NCBI GenBank assembly: GCA_001566295.1
Contig: KQ964245.1
Location: 2,919,524 to 2,983,523 of the forward strand
Direction: 5' to 3'
Source of the DNA: Microdochium bolleyi
Taxonomy: Eukaryota > Ascomycota > Sordariomycetes > Xylariales > Microdochiaceae
DNA length: 64,000 bases
The translations under genes and the position numbers were made by a program. Below, piece by piece: positions 42,911 to 55,039 of this stretch. The notes beneath the pieces were generated by a model, which searched no databases, was not told where the DNA came from, and saw only the letters and a program-made list of their open reading frames with translations. Positions within the stretch are counted from its first letter, which is position 1. Each line of letters starts with the position of its first letter.

Positions 42911-43813
42911 ATGGCGGCACCACCCGAGAACATGTCCGGCAAGGGCCTGCTGTACGTGCACTCGCGCATCACGAGCGAGCTGCTCGACGAGCCGACGCTG
43001 CTCAAGTGGTACGACGAGGACCACATCCCCGAGATCTTCGCGACGGGCGGCATCAGCTCGGCGTCGCGGTTCATCGACGAGCAGGCCAAGGCCCGGGCCG
43101 GCGAGGGCGGGCGGCCGTACCTGCACCTGTACCCGCTGCAGGACATTGGGTTCCTGCGGACGCCCGAGTTCGCGGGCATCTCGGTGACGAGCGACATGCT
43201 GCCCGGGTCGGGGCTCGTCTACGACCTGGTCGACTTTGACGTGCGGTACTACAACCTCGTGCAGGTGTTCGACCCGACCAACAAGGGCCCGGGCCACACG
43301 CGGACCATCTTCTTTGCGCACTTTGCGCTAAAGGAGGGGTGTCCGAGCCAGGATCTGGACGACTGGTACCGTCAAGAGGTGAGTGTTGGCTGGATCTGGA
43401 TCACCCCGGAAAAGTGTCGCGCACCCTTCGCCTTCAGAAAAGAATCTTCAGTGACGGACGACTGACGCCTGACGGCAACGACACAGCACCTGCCGCAACT
43501 CGCGCAGGCCGAAGGGTACCTGCGGTCGACACGGTACAAGCTCGTGTGGGGCCGCAACAACGAGACGTCGCGGGCGTTCAAGGGCCGGGAGTCGGACAAC
43601 GGTGCTCCAGCTCCGGCGGCCAAGCAGCAGCTGCCCGAGTGGCTGGCGCTGCACGAGTTCGAGACGGACGAGGTGGACGTGGCGGAGCTGCGGCGGCTGA
43701 CGGGGACCGAGTGGACCAACAAGATCTTTGCCAACAGCGAGCAGGCCATGGGCATGGCAAAGCTGGACAGGGCACACGGGGACAAGAAACTGCACCACGG
43801 CGAGGCGGTCTGA
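42911..43813 (+). CDS. EthD-like duplicated dimeric alpha/beta-barrel protein
   Basis: Two exons, 42911-43378 and 43487-43813, give 264 residues. The protein is an internal duplication of a ferredoxin-like barrel half. LLKWYDEDHIPEI near residue 33 and LDDWYRQEHLPQL near residue 150 are the same helix with its paired His. Each repeat begins with a strand of similar character (GLLYVHSRI, RTIFFAHFAL). This fold belongs to the EthD/Dabb superfamily. Fungal proteins of this two-repeat kind are widespread but mostly uncharacterised. The intron falls inside the second conserved helix and keeps phase 0. The tail of about 80 residues (VWGRNN to HHGEAV) is charged. No targeting signal. It ends 0.5 kb before the acetyltransferase-like gene. 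Confidence 0.8.
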
Positions 43814-44325
43814 TGGTGTGCTGTACGGTACTGAATTGTCCAGGAGAGGGGACTGGGGATATGCGACAGTGTCGGGGACGGACGTGCACGCCGGGCTCCG
43901 CGGGTCTGACGTGGTTGACCTGGTTGAGTTGATGCCCACGAGCCCGGAGCAGATGCCGGAAGGAGCTGATTGGGGCGGCGTGTGGAGGAGCAAAGGAGGT
44001 GGAGCAGCAGTGGACGCCCCAAACGAACAAAGGTGCACTCCAGGGCTAACAAAGGTGCATTGCAAGCACCTGGGCCCGGGCACCCTTCGGTGTCGGCGCC
44101 CGCGGGCGTGGGCCGCCGTCTTGGACACCGAGGCCGAGCGAGCAACGTAAACATACCTTTTACCCTGTTATATAGGCACTGAGGGGGCAGGATGCATTTC
44201 AATAGCAGACCACGCCAATCTTGTTGCACAACGCTGTCTTGGAAGTTCGGTCGAGTCGAGAAAGCCCAGAGCCCCCACACCACCACCCTGAAGCGGCATC
44301 GCACCTGCCTCCCCACCCCCCAGCC
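43814..44325. promoter_or_regulatory. Intergenic, promoter of the acetyltransferase-like gene
   Basis: About 510 bases between two plus-strand genes. A TATATAGG patch at about 44170 lies 155 bases before the start codon, followed by a C-rich leader. Nothing else recognised. Confidence 0.45.
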
Positions 44326-46061
44326 ATGGCTGTAGCCACCGGCAGCCGCCCTCCACGACCAGCAGTCATCCGCAAGCTGGGACACCTGTAAGCCACCTTG
44401 ACGCCGACCCTCCCCTCTGGATGGCCTCACCAGCAACGCACTGCTGACCACGCCCTCACCCGCCCGTCCACAGGGAAAACTACCACCAGGCATGGCACAC
44501 TCTGCGTCACCTCCTCGGCGTCGTCATCGCTTGCCGCTATGCTCTCCCCACCTCGGCCGCCGTCCAGGCTGAGGACCACGCCCGCGCTCTCTTCGAGCAC
44601 GCCGTCGCCCAGACCGTGCTCGACCACCCCATGCTCCGTGTCGCCATCGTCGACGCCGAGGCCAAGAAGTCCAGCTGGGTCCGCGTCGACTCGCTAGACC
44701 TCGCTGCCCACATGGACTGGCAGACTCTCAACTGCACATCCGAGCAAGACTACGAGGACAGGCTGCAGGCCATCATCGACCACCACCATGACACCGACTT
44801 CCCACATCTCGACACCAGGCCCGGCTGGCGTATGACGCTGCTGCGCCGCCGCATCGTCGCGCTAGACGACAAAGGCACTGCCGGTGCCGAGCTCGAGCCC
44901 TTTGTCGAGTGCGTTTTTGCATGGAACCACTCACACTTTGATGGCATGAGCGCCAAGATGTTCCACGAGACACTGCTCGCCAACCTCAACAAGGTCACAG
45001 CGTCGGAAGAGAACATGGCCCAGATCCCCCTGCAAGGGCATCTGCTGGACCTGTCCACATTCCCCCTGACCAAGGATAACTTCACCCCAAATCTGCATGA
45101 CATCACAAAGCTGCCGGTCACTCCTGGTTTCACAGTCAAGACGGCGTGGAAGGAACTCAAACCACCAAAGAAGCAGTCCAGCTCCACATCCACAAGAACG
45201 GCCTCTCCTCAACGCGATTCTCACGGCGCAGCTTGGGCACCCATTGTGGCGAGCTCGTACAAGACGCACACCCTCCGCTCCCACTCGCTCGACGGGCCGG
45301 CTCTTGCCAAGATCCTCGCGCTGTGTCGCAAGCAGGAAGGTGGAGGTATCACATTGACCGCATTGGTTCACGCTTTGTGTCTTTCATCTTTGGTGTCTCT
45401 TTTCCCGCGAACCCAGTCTGCCAACGCCGGTGCACTGAAGCCAGACTCCTTCGAGGCTGCGACGGCGATCAATTTCCGACGCTTTCTCAAGCCTAATCCG
45501 CCTGGCTATCCAAGTCTGGACCCGGGCCGAACCATGGCCAACTACGTCACAGGCATGGACCACAAGTTCGGGCCCGGGATCGTCTCAGAGATGCGGGAGA
45601 CAGACCCTCCCGCTGCAGCAGACACTACGTCTGATGCGAAGCTGACCGATGCCGCTAGGAAGGCGATATGGAAAGCGGCGGCGCAGATCAAGCACGACCT
45701 CGACGCTCGCATGGAACGTGGCAACAAGAACGACCAGACGGGGCTCATGGGGCTGGTCGGTGACTGGCGGGCGCAACACACCGCCAACACAAAGAAGCCG
45801 CGGCACACAGCGTGGAACCTGAGCAACCTCGGCGTCATCGACGGCGGCAGCACTGACGAGGCGTCCTGGGCAGTCACAAAGTGCTGGTTCACGGTTGGTG
45901 CCATGGTCTGTGGAGGCGTCTTCATGATCACCCCGGTCGCAGTCAAGGGCCAAGGTCTCTTCATTGGCTGCACGTGGCAGGACGGCGTCTTGGACAAGCA
46001 GTTTGCCGAGAAGTTCTTTGCCAGACTGATCGACAGGCTGCGCGAGCTTGTCGCCGAGTGA
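44326..46061 (+). CDS. Alcohol O-acetyltransferase-like protein (AATase family)
   Basis: Two exons, 44326-44387 and 44474-46061, give 549 residues. The start matches the family entry (RKLGHLENYHQAWH), and CRY at 41-43 ends the first conserved block. The acyltransferase motif HxxxD is His173 to Asp177, within NHSHFDGMS. Further blocks are ATAINFRRFL, the late SNLGVIDGG and a C-terminal amphipathic helix. The family (yeast ATF1-like, BAHD/condensation fold) transfers acetyl from acetyl-CoA to alcohols or sterols. The second structural motif, often DFGWG in BAHD enzymes, is replaced by SWAVTKCWF as is common in this fungal group. A long Ser/Thr-rich insertion (about residues 250-275) is specific to this copy. 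It is convergent with the GT90 gene, 260 bases away. Confidence 0.82.
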
Positions 46062-46321
46062 TGAAGCCGCTTAAAAGGCCTCATCAGGTCGTTTTCATCA
46101 GACGACCGTCTTTTCTATTCTCCTGGTGCTTTGCACCAAGCTTTCACTGCATCCACAGCACATTATCACAGCGATAGAATGATACATTCTGAGCTACTCA
46201 GACAGCGTTTAGACAGCATTCTGTTTCGCATTTTCAATATCACACAGGCATCATAACAACTGCTTCATACACTTTGCTTGCACAACAGGGACGATCACCT
46301 CTTGAGTACAAATGAGCTGGC

Positions 46322-47811
46322 CTACTCCTCAAAATCAACCTTGTCTGACTTGAAAAAGTAGTCGTCCGGCGGTGGCGGGATGTCGAAGCGAGGCGGCGAC
46401 TGGAACGCGAAGCGGTCCCAGCTCCTCCCGCGCATCCTCTGCTTGCCGTCCTTCTCCTTGTACAGCTGCGGCTTGTACTTCTGAACCTTGGCCCACTCGT
46501 GAATCATCTGCCTGATGTAACACGCCTCTGCAGCCGGCGTCATGTATCGATCACGCAGTGTCCTCTTGGTCTCCTCGCCGATCCTCGCGGCCTCTTTGGG
46601 GTGCCTGAGGTAGTAGTTCATGATCTCATCAATGTTGGACCAGTCGTTCTTGGCGGCGATGTAGTTCTGTAGCGACGTCGTGTTAGTGCGCGAGCTCCGC
46701 TCTATGCAGCACGGGGTCAAGAACAATATACCTGGCTGGGCCCACTGGCCTTGAGAACCGAGTAGAAATGGGCCGTGTACTCGAGTGGTGTGTGGATGAT
46801 GATGGCGGAGTTGCAGTTGGCGAGGTTGCGCAGCCGCCCACTCCAGGAGTTGCCCTCTGTGTGGATCAAGTACTGCCATGAGCAGTGCTCCTCCATGGCG
46901 ACGACGCCCGCGTTGCCGTTATCCCAGCGTATCTGGCCGACGTCGCTCCACGTCTTGTTCACGGCTGCCTCGAGGAGCTGGGTGCGCACGACGCTCACCT
47001 TTTGCCCGACGTTGATCTGCCCTCTCCACAATGCCTTCTGGGTCTTCTGTGAGAAGGGTGTGAGGAACTTCCTCGACTTCTCGCGAAAAGTGCGGTACCC
47101 GCCGACAGTGTCCCACGATGACGAGGCCCAGCCGTTGAAGTCGGGCATGACCCACGTGTCGTTGTCGGAACGGTGCCGTGTCCAGCCCCATGCGACTCGG
47201 CCGGGGCGCACAGGCTGGGGGTTGGGATGGTCCATCCGGTCGAGAGTGAACTCGATGTTTGGCAGCACGTGCGGGTCGGAAATAGCCGTGATGGCACGGT
47301 AGATCATGGCGGCGCCGTCAAGGTAGCGCGTGCGGTCAACCACACCCTGCTTCTCGCCCACCACGTAGAGGTCACCATCGAAGATGAGCAGGCGGAGCTG
47401 GCCGTGAGCCTTGTCGGGCTCAGTACGCCACAGGGCAATCTGATCCTCGTCGATTCCACCGCGAGCAGCGTGCCAGTCGCGGGCACGCTCGATCTCATAA
47501 TACTGTAATGGGAAGGCAGCCTTGCACTGTTCTTGGTCAAGACCCAGGTTGCGCTCGTCGCGCTCGGGAATGAAGGTCCAACCGTCCGCGGTCTTGTAGG
47601 TGAACCTCTCATTGGACTCGGATGTGCATCCCAGCCATGCATTTGGGTCTTGTGCGTAGTTCGAAGACAAATGTGATGATGGTCTCGATGACCAGGTCAC
47701 GTGTTGCTTCTTGCTGAGCAGGGTGCAGAAGCCGCCGAGAATGATGGCACCCGTGCTGGCGGCGATGAATCGTGGCCGGCTTCTCGAAGACCACCAGGCA
47801 GGGGTTATCAT
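46322..47811 (-). CDS. Glycosyltransferase family 90 (CAP10-like) protein
   Basis: Two exons, 47811-46732 and 46666-46322, give 474 residues. One hydrophobic segment at about 15-32 after a short basic head makes it a type II membrane protein, as expected in the Golgi. The lumenal part has the CAP10 layout: PNIEFTLDRMDHP, WVMPDFNGWAS, then KALWRGQINVG, the VAMEEHCSWQYLIHTEG block, SWSGRLRNLANCNSAIII and the KNDWSNIDEIMNYYL helix, where relatives continue with a coiled end. Family knowledge: GT90 proteins include the cryptococcal xylosyltransferase and protein O-glucosyltransferases; many fungal members have no known acceptor. The intron has a GTATAT donor and keeps phase 0. It ends 260 bases from the stop of the acetyltransferase-like gene, tail to tail. 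Confidence 0.88.
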
Positions 47812-49113
47812 GGCGTCCGTGTTAGTGGCAGTCTTGTTCTGGAGTGTTCGCTGCTGTCAAGAACTTCGAGATATGGTAAAGGATGTGAGGGAATGGCGGT
47901 GGGTGGCCTGGATGTCTGAAAGGGCGAGAGCCCGGTTCGTCTCCAGCTTCCCATTGATTGTTGCGAGACTGACCTGGCAGGAGCGCACCTGCCACGGCAA
48001 CGATGGCACCGCTCCAAGCTCCATCCGCGCCTTCCTCGCCCAAGCTAAACTCCGTCACGCCCAGATTGAGCTAGAACGGCGGAGTTTCAATGATACAAGA
48101 GGCCCACTGTAGCTCCAGAGAGTGGTCTCTTCAATAATCGAACCTCAAGTGTCTAGATCGGCAGCGGATTCTGTGCTAGCAAGAAGATGATTGTCACGAT
48201 CCCTCACTTGTGCGAGCGAGTGAAGAGGGATCTCTCTGAGCACAACCACACCTCAAGCGGTCATGTGAGCCAGGCCAAAGCATCCTTTGATTGTTCTCAG
48301 TGACTGCCGAGGAATACAGCAGTGGCACGCTCATAAAATTAGACCGTGGGTCTAGGAAGCTCAGCTGGAGTTGTACCTGTGTCCTAGATTGCCCTTGAAC
48401 AGAAGCATCATGCAGAGACCTTGGCCACATGCTTGATTGGTTAGTCGTACGATGACCCGTGCTTTCAACTTCTCAAGAAAAGTCTCCGTACGATGGCATT
48501 GAATTTGTAAAGGAATTTGGAAAACATCCGGAAAGATGCGACCGCAGAAGTTGACATTGTAATCTCGGGACATATTTGTATCTCCCCTTCCAAAGACAAG
48601 GGCCCACGGTCGGCATGAGAGAATCTGAAGATGCAGCATTTGGAGAGTGGAACCCCGTCGGGACGAGTCGAGACTTGATGTCAGGCCAAGAAACCGATCG
48701 TGCAGAGTCACGGGTGCTTCCCAAACAGAAGCCAGTGTTGGTGACTACGGTCTCTCGAGCTCTTTATCGAATGACAACAAACCAACTGAGCTTGCCATGA
48801 CACCATTCGTTGCACCGGTAATTGCAACGCGTGGAGTGAGCAGAACGTTGTTGGAGGGAACCTTACAGTTCGCACACTGTATTGCAGACAGTGCGCTTGA
48901 CGACGTACTCCGTTTGCTGCTCCCCACGGCGTCAGCGAAGGCAACGGCCGCCAGCGCTGCTACCCATCGCCTGCCAGTGATCATCAGTCAACATCTCCGG
49001 GCCACCACGAGCTCGGGAGGACTTCCAGGTGATAGCCACGTCGTCTGCATCGGATTATCCCGAGCCTTGGCTCGCGCGCCTCACTCCCCGAAGACCTGTG
49101 GTACACGCCCATC
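47812..49113. promoter_or_regulatory. Divergent promoter region, GT90 / ATG12
   Basis: About 1.3 kb between divergent starts. No protein-like frame and no RNA gene recognised. It should contain both promoters; no factor site stands out. Confidence 0.45.
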
Positions 49114-49663
49114 ATGGAGTACCCAGACGTTCCCGAGCGCGCCGCTTCCCCATCGCCTCCGGCCACGCCCATCGATGACGACGGACGCGCAGCCTCGCCC
49201 GAGATCCCGCTGACCATGGCGGCCTCGGCCGTCCTCACGGCACTACCGCGGGACGCCAGCTCCGCGCTCGCCACGGCCGGCGAGTTTGACCAGGACAAGG
49301 TCGTCGTCCGCTTCAAGCCCGTCGGAGGCGCCCCGCAGCTCGCCCGCAACAGCGTCCGCAAGATCAGCGCGAGCCAGAAGTTCGAGGCCGTCGTGGCGCA
49401 CCTGCGCAAAGCACTCCGGCTCGCGCCGACGGAGGGGTTGTTCTTGTACGTCAACAGTGCTTTCGCGCCCGCGCTGGACGAGGTTGTCGGGAATCTTCAC
49501 AGGGTGAGTACCCGGATATCACGAGATGATGCATCATCTGGCGTGATGGCACATGCTACAATCCCCTCTCTAAGAAGGACCTTGCTGATGTGCCAAACAG
49601 TGTTTCAAAGACTCGAATGGACAGTTGATCGTGGTCTATTCAATTACGCCTGCTTTCGGATGA
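49114..49663 (+). CDS. ATG12: ATG12, ubiquitin-like autophagy conjugate
   Basis: Two exons, 49114-49503 and 49601-49663 (GTGAGT donor, AACAG acceptor), give 150 residues. A disordered Pro/Ser-rich head of about 55 residues precedes the ubiquitin-like fold: KVVVRFKPVGGAP, then ISASQKFEAVVAHLRKAL, GLFLYVNSAFAP and the last exon CFKDSNGQLIVVYS. The chain ends in Gly150 (TPAFG), the residue that is linked to a lysine of ATG5. ATG12 has no C-terminal extension to be cut off, and none is seen here. Family knowledge: ATG7 activates it, ATG10 transfers it, and the ATG12-ATG5-ATG16 complex directs ATG8 lipidation. It is convergent with the ketopantoate hydroxymethyltransferase gene; the stops are 170 bases apart. 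Confidence 0.95.
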
Positions 49664-49833
49664 CGATGCCAGTCTACAGTGTTACAGATCTTCTCCGTGC
49701 TTTAGCAGGAGCCAAGGCTGTCCTTGAGCCGTGCTGGCTACCTCAACCGCAAATACCTCAACCGCAAAGACCCTTGGAGCCCTGGAGCCGGGATGTTCTG
49801 CCGCAGAACTCCAGGTTTACCAAGACGACCATT

Positions 49834-51020
49834 TCATTTCGTCTCGACGGCCTTAGCGAAAGCCTCAACCTCTTCTTTCGCAATCGGGTAGGTGTGCTCC
49901 GGGGCTGGGTATGACCGGTTCTTGACCTCGTCCCGGTACGTCTCAATCGCGCGCAAGCTCTCGGTCCAGACATCTCCGTACTTCTTTACGAACTTGGGCA
50001 AGAACCGTCCTGGTGGGAAGTTGCCGAGCATGTCGACCTGCACGAGGACCTGCCCCGAGCAGCCGTTGCCCGCACCGATGCCAATCGTCGGTACCGAGAG
50101 CTTGTCTGTGATGATGGTAGCGATCTCCTGCGGAACGGCCTCGACAACCATGGCGAAGCACCCAGCCTCCTGCACGGCAAGCGCGTCCTCCAGGACCTTG
50201 CGTGCGCCGCTCGATGTCTTGCCTTGCACGCGGAACCCGCCGAGCGCATTTTGCCGTTGCGGTGTCAGGCCAATGTGCGCGAGGACAGGGATGCCTGCCT
50301 GCGTGATCTTTCTGATCGTCGGCGCCATCTCCTTGCCGCCCTCGAGTTTCACGCCCTGCATGCGGCCTTCCTTGACGAACCTGATGGCTGTCGCCAGGGC
50401 CTGGTCTGGCGAGATCTCGTATGATCCCATGGGGAGATCACCGATCTGATGTTACGCAAAATCAGTCTTGTGCTCCAATATCCAGCACACAAATAACAAC
50501 AGTTTCAAGTCGCCAACGGCCTGAAATGGGAACGACAAAGGGGGGACCCTCGGGCCAGACTCACTGTGAAGGCAGCCTTGGTCGCCCGCGCCACCGACTT
50601 GCAGTGCAGCAGCATATCGTCGACCGTCACCTCACTCGTGTCCTCCATGCCCAAGGCAACCATGGCCAGGCTATCGCCGACAAGGATCATGTCCATGCCC
50701 GCGACATCGGCGACATGCGCGCTTGGGAAGTCGTGCGCCGTCATGACGGTGATGGGCTCTTTCTTCTTGAACAGCGACTTGATCGTGCCCATGGTCACCT
50801 TCTTCCGGGTGGGTGTGGACGCGGATGCGCCGAGCGGGGAGTGGGAGCTCCATCTTTGTTGTTGTTGATGTCCTGGTTGTGACGGTCTGCATCGTGGTTG
50901 GGGGGCGATGAGCTTGAGGTTGAATGACGAGGCCGGGGAGGTAGTGAAAGGGAGTGACGAGCGGGCAAGGGTATGGCGAGCCACAGCAGCAGCCCTAGAC
51001 CTGGCCACCATCAAGGCCAT
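49834..51020 (-). CDS. panB: Ketopantoate hydroxymethyltransferase (pantothenate synthesis)
   Basis: Two exons, 51020-50565 and 50445-49834, give 355 residues. The first about 75 residues are rich in Arg, Ser and Gln with no acidic residue, a likely mitochondrial presequence. The enzyme starts at KVTMGTIKSLF. The barrel shows VMTAHDFPSA, GMDMILVGDSLAMVALG with the metal-binding Asp, GDLPMGSYE, GVKLEGG, HIGLTPQ, FAMVVEAVP with the catalytic Glu, and PTIGIGAGNGCSGQVLV. It converts 2-oxoisovalerate plus methylenetetrahydrofolate to ketopantoate, the first committed step to pantothenate and CoA. Yeast calls the gene ECM31. The ATG at 51020 is the first in frame after an upstream stop. Confidence 0.94.
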
Positions 51021-52420
51021 GATCGCCACCAACAAGTGGTTGTACGTCCCTGATGTGAGGAAGGGTGAAGTGAGTGAAGCAATGATGACTCAGCACAAGG
51101 CTGCTTGTTCCTAGATTATGTAATGCACAGACGTGTGCAGAGGTGTGTGTTGTGTGTCGGTGTGTAGTGTAGATGTGCCGGGGAGGTGTCTCCCGGGCAC
51201 GTGCCAAAGCAGAGGGGACCTCGGGTTCCGGTGTGCGCAAAGAAGTGCGTGGTGGATGCTATGGCTGTTGGCAGTCTGGCTGAAGATGCGCGTATGAAGC
51301 AAGAGAGAGATTGTTGGAAGAAGGGGGAAACTAGAGAGTTAGCGGAGCGTGGTCGCGTGCACAGCAATCCGCGGCGACGACTTTTATGGTTCTTGTCATG
51401 ATGGTTTTTGCTGCGTACAATTGATCCTCTGCTGGTGTTGAGGGCGGCGCAGCTGCGGGTCCGGGACCAGGGGTCTGTCTCCCCCTTAAATGCCTGGCCC
51501 GCATGACAGGAGGTGAGTAGCCGACTTGGATGTGTTTGCAGCCACAGATGGGCGGGACAGCGCGCGAGCCACACTTTCAGCACTTGCATACCCTGCCCGG
51601 CCCCCTTTAACTTGGAACTTCTTGTGTTCAAAGAAATACATGCCCCTTGCTTCCAGTCATTGATGAGATTAAGGTCATGGGGTTTGCTTCCCTTGGGTTT
51701 ATTCCAGCTTGTGTGACCGGGTCTGAGGTGCACTGTTGGGTGCACCGCCACAGAGCACCTTGGCTCTTTGTCGCGCCAGAGCATGCTCGTACAGGCCGAG
51801 GCTGTCGGTAAAGCCGGCCAAAGGAGTATCCCTGGCAGGGGAATCTTTGGGCCACCTGCAGCCCAGCTCAGCGAAAAGTTGGGTCGGGGGTGTCCACTTT
51901 CTGAGAGTTGCAGGTGTGGGGCAGCCTGGCCGGATATGTCGTGACTGTCCGAAATTGATTGAACTTGACGAGCAGTCAAAACTGGTCTGTGTTTCGAGGC
52001 TGGCAAGGAAGTGTCTTGAATGTTCGCGGTTTCTTCCTGACTTCTCATTATCCTTGGAAAAATGGAATACGTGTCGTGTAAGTCAACTGGAGGCCAAAGT
52101 CACGCGAAACAGGACTCGGGACATAGGAGGCTTCTTCTATGTGTCCTATTCGAGCATCATTGAGTTGTGATGTGCAATAGGGCATGCATCAACTGGCTCG
52201 CCAGCTATCCTTATACGCTGGCAGGTCTTCTTACTCAGTGCTCATGGAAAGGTGACCTGCCCACTGAGTCCTCGAATTCCGCCAGCAAGATTGCACCTTT
52301 GTTCGTGCCATGGGCGAGTCATAAAATCGTGCTACTCTGAAATTAGAAGCCCATGCGGTGCCAATGCCCCAAATAGCTTGAAGAACTGTCCAGAATAACA
52401 CTCCTTCGTCGTCTTCACGA
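51021..52420. promoter_or_regulatory. 1.4 kb intergenic upstream of the ketopantoate gene
   Basis: Both flanking genes read leftwards, so this holds the panB promoter and the 3' end of the GNAT gene. A long minus frame (51116-52048) is open but has no family look and low-complexity composition; I treat it as chance. A short GT-rich patch lies at 51130-51175. Confidence 0.45.
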
Positions 52421-53263
52421 TCATCCAGTCGGCCGGAGTAGCCAGCACGCAGCATCCCGCTCCGACGGATCGTCCTCCCGGTCCCACTCCGCGAACCTCA
52501 CGAACCCAAGCTTCTCCATGACCCTCAGGCTCCGCGCGTTGGTAATGTCCGCGACGGCCATGATGCGCTCCGGCATCTCCACCAGCTCGGGGTCCTCCTC
52601 CCGTAGCACCCCGACGCCCTCGGTGAAAGGAGCAGTGCCGAAGACATATCTGGGTTTCATCTCGACCACGACCTCCTCCCGCGGCAGCGTCCACCAGAAC
52701 CTGACGACCTCGCGCAGCAGCTCCGTCGCGTACCCCTTGCCGTGATGGGTCGTGTTGATCCCGTACCCGACCTCGGGCCACCCGGTGCCGCTGTTCATCC
52801 GGACGATGCCCATCATGCCGATCGCCCTGTCCATATCATCCTCTTTCTCGGCTCCCTCTCCGGTGGCAGTGCCAGTTTCTGCACCCACCGGCCCTGCACC
52901 GACCACTTTCTCCTTGATCGCGAACACATACGTCGACCCGTCATTCGGCGGCAGGAACCGGTTCAGCCACGCCTGCGTCTCGCCCAGGTCCCTGTCGACC
53001 CGGCCCTGGCTCGAGTGGACCATGTACTCCGGCCGCGTGCGGATGGCGTGGTAGCCGGCCAGGTCATCCTGCGAGATGGGAACGAGCCTCAGGCGCTCCG
53101 TCTCAAGCGGCTGGCGGCCGGCGAGGGCCGGCAGCGGGGTGACTGGCAGGGTCGTCCTGACTGTGACCTTGCGGCTGGCGATGGCGGGCTCGGTGGCCGG
53201 GTCGGAGTCCTGAGATGTGATAGTGGTTGCCGCGACGGGCTCGTCCGCTGTGTGGGGAGCCAT
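52421..53263 (-). CDS. GNAT family N-acetyltransferase
   Basis: A single-exon frame of 280 residues from the ATG at 53263, chosen because the frame above it is compositionally odd. After a disordered Thr/Ala/Pro-rich head (about 1-50) the RimJ/RimL-like GNAT fold begins at LETERLRLVPIS. The acetyl-CoA loop is HHGKGYATELL near residue 170, preceded by EVGYGIN, and the fold closes with NARSLRVMEKLGFVRF. Two insertions stand out. One is a Gly/Glu-rich loop at about 122-142 (AETGTATGEGAEKEDD), the other follows FGTAPFTEGVG. The substrate is unknown; relatives acetylate small molecules or N-termini. No targeting signal. The neighbours are panB to the left and a long non-coding stretch to the right. 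Confidence 0.85.
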   Translation of the reverse strand: MAPHTADEPVAATTITSQDSDPATEPAIASRKVTVRTTLPVTPLPALAGRQPLETERLRLVPISQDDLAGYHAIRTRPEYMVHSSQGRVDRDLGETQAWLNRFLPPNDGSTYVFAIKEKVVGAGPVGAETGTATGEGAEKEDDMDRAIGMMGIVRMNSGTGWPEVGYGINTTHHGKGYATELLREVVRFWWTLPREEVVVEMKPRYVFGTAPFTEGVGVLREEDPELVEMPERIMAVADITNARSLRVMEKLGFVRFAEWDREDDPSERDAACWLLRPTG

Positions 53264-54767
53264 GGTTGGCTGAGAGTGCGCGCGCGCAATCCTGCTCGAG
53301 AAGCTTCGTGTTGTCTTGGACGTTATGTCTTGCGTGTTGTAGTCAGTACCCAGAACGCGGTGGAACAACTTGAAGCGAAGCGTACATTAGATCCGGGACT
53401 GGGATGTATCTAATCTTCAAACAGCTTGCGATGAACTACGCTTGCCTCTACGGGCTCAGGGCTATGATTCGCAGTGGCTATACGGTAAGCACCTGCTAAG
53501 TGGGGGTGGTGCAACGTCCAAGGATCAGGGTGAGTCACGCGAACCCGTACCGGAAGACCCCAACCCCGTCCATCTGCACTTCTTACAGCGCAGTCAGCAG
53601 ATATAATCTCTAACTTTAGCCCTTTCGTGGGGATGCCCAGGAATAAGACACGGAAGCGGTAACCTCAGTTGTTGAACGCGAGCGGCGCCTCTCTTTACGA
53701 CATTCTTGGTGCTGCGAAATTGATAATTCAAATACCTGGTAGCTGACATCAAGAGCCTTCGTGAGTCGAATTCCTCAAATGTAGAATGCGTTGGACTGTT
53801 AGCAGTGTCCTTTTCTCCCTTGCTAAACTGGCCCTGTTTGGATTCTACTGACTTTGAGCTGAATTCCGCTGGAAGAACGAACCCACAATATTCGACATAG
53901 GCAAAGCTTAGAACGAAGCATATAACACACTGTCCAGATTCGTAGGTCAACATGCAGAGTTCATGGGTACAGCCAGTTTGACAACTAACATAGAGCCAAG
54001 CTAGCAATGCACAACCCATACCGTTTTCATGATGGCCCCTGAGCTATAGTCGCAACAGCCGACGATGGAACATGGACGATGGCCGCGCGAAACTGCCTCT
54101 GGTGATCCCTGAACAGTCACAGCCTGCGATGGCGGGGTTGCCACTTTTCTAAGCGCATTACATTGCGTAGCCAAGCTGGGAAGGTGGTGAGTATGACGCG
54201 TCATCTTCGGATCGAGGCCTCTCCAAATGTGCAGACATTCTATGAGCACAAGACTCTTTGTTATTCTCATGTCATTGGATTCCTCCTGCAGGCACCTCTA
54301 GGGGGAGCTCAGGTTCGGATCGAGACACACACATTCAGTTCACACTCTTCGATCTCTGCCTGCGGAATCCATGCCGAAACCTTGGTTGCGGCAGTGATCA
54401 CCCTTGGCTCCCTCGATTCCAAGCACTCTAGACACCGTGGTGCGAAATATCCGACACAAATACAGAGCCGATCGACAGGCAAGATCGATCTGAATGTTCG
54501 GAAGGTCTCCGGCTCCCCGCCAGCACCTTGCTCAGACATAGGACGATACGGTCGCCGTAGATCTCGGCCGCCAAGCCCGACGGAAACATGCTTGCCAGCA
54601 ATAATAGACGGCTGCTATAGGGCACTTTAAGCTCGGGAGAGACTTGAGGGAAGGCTGCACCGCCACGTAGCCCGGCCTGGGGAGGCGCACTGCACCTGGA
54701 TTAATCTATGGCTTGACCACAATTTCAGGTTTCTGGGAGGATGACTTGGGCAGGAGGTGTGGCTGTG

Positions 54768-54820
54768 TGACGTCGCCGCCAGACCAGGGCCTGAGGACTA
54801 CTGAGACCCTGATGACGTCA
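54768..54820. promoter_or_regulatory. Two CRE-like (TGACGTC) sites upstream of the LEA-like gene
   Basis: TGTGACGTCG lies near 54768 and GATGACGTCACGA near 54812. The second contains a perfect TGACGTCA palindrome, the binding site of ATF/CREB-type bZIP factors that govern stress genes in filamentous fungi. They stand about 280-330 bases before the start codon of a stress-type LEA-like protein, with a leader intron between. Inferred from pattern only. Confidence 0.5.
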
Positions 54821-54974
54821 CGAAATGACTGGGGTTGAGCTTGCTTAGACGAACCCGTCTTCAGCATACCACATACAGGAGATTCAAGATAAAGACAACG
54901 AAATCTCTCCTTGTGAAAGTCCCCAAGATCCCGTCGAGAACAAGCAACATATCAAAGTGGACAAGCCACAAAAT

Positions 54975-55039
54975 GTGAGTGCACCACCAAAAGACACGCG
55001 CCGTTCAAAGGAACCACCAGGCTAACGACCACACCGCAG
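54975..55039 (+). other. Intron in the 5' leader of the LEA-like gene
   Basis: GTGAGT donor, GGCTAAC branch site 19-20 bases before a CCGCAG acceptor. It removes a short upstream ATG-TGA at 54973. The mature leader would join the CA-rich stretch before 54975 with that before 55096. Prediction from signals only. Confidence 0.55.

Noticed and set aside
51116..52048. 310-codon minus-strand frame between panB and the GNAT gene
   Set aside because: Low-complexity, no family similarity, and it runs through what must be the panB promoter.
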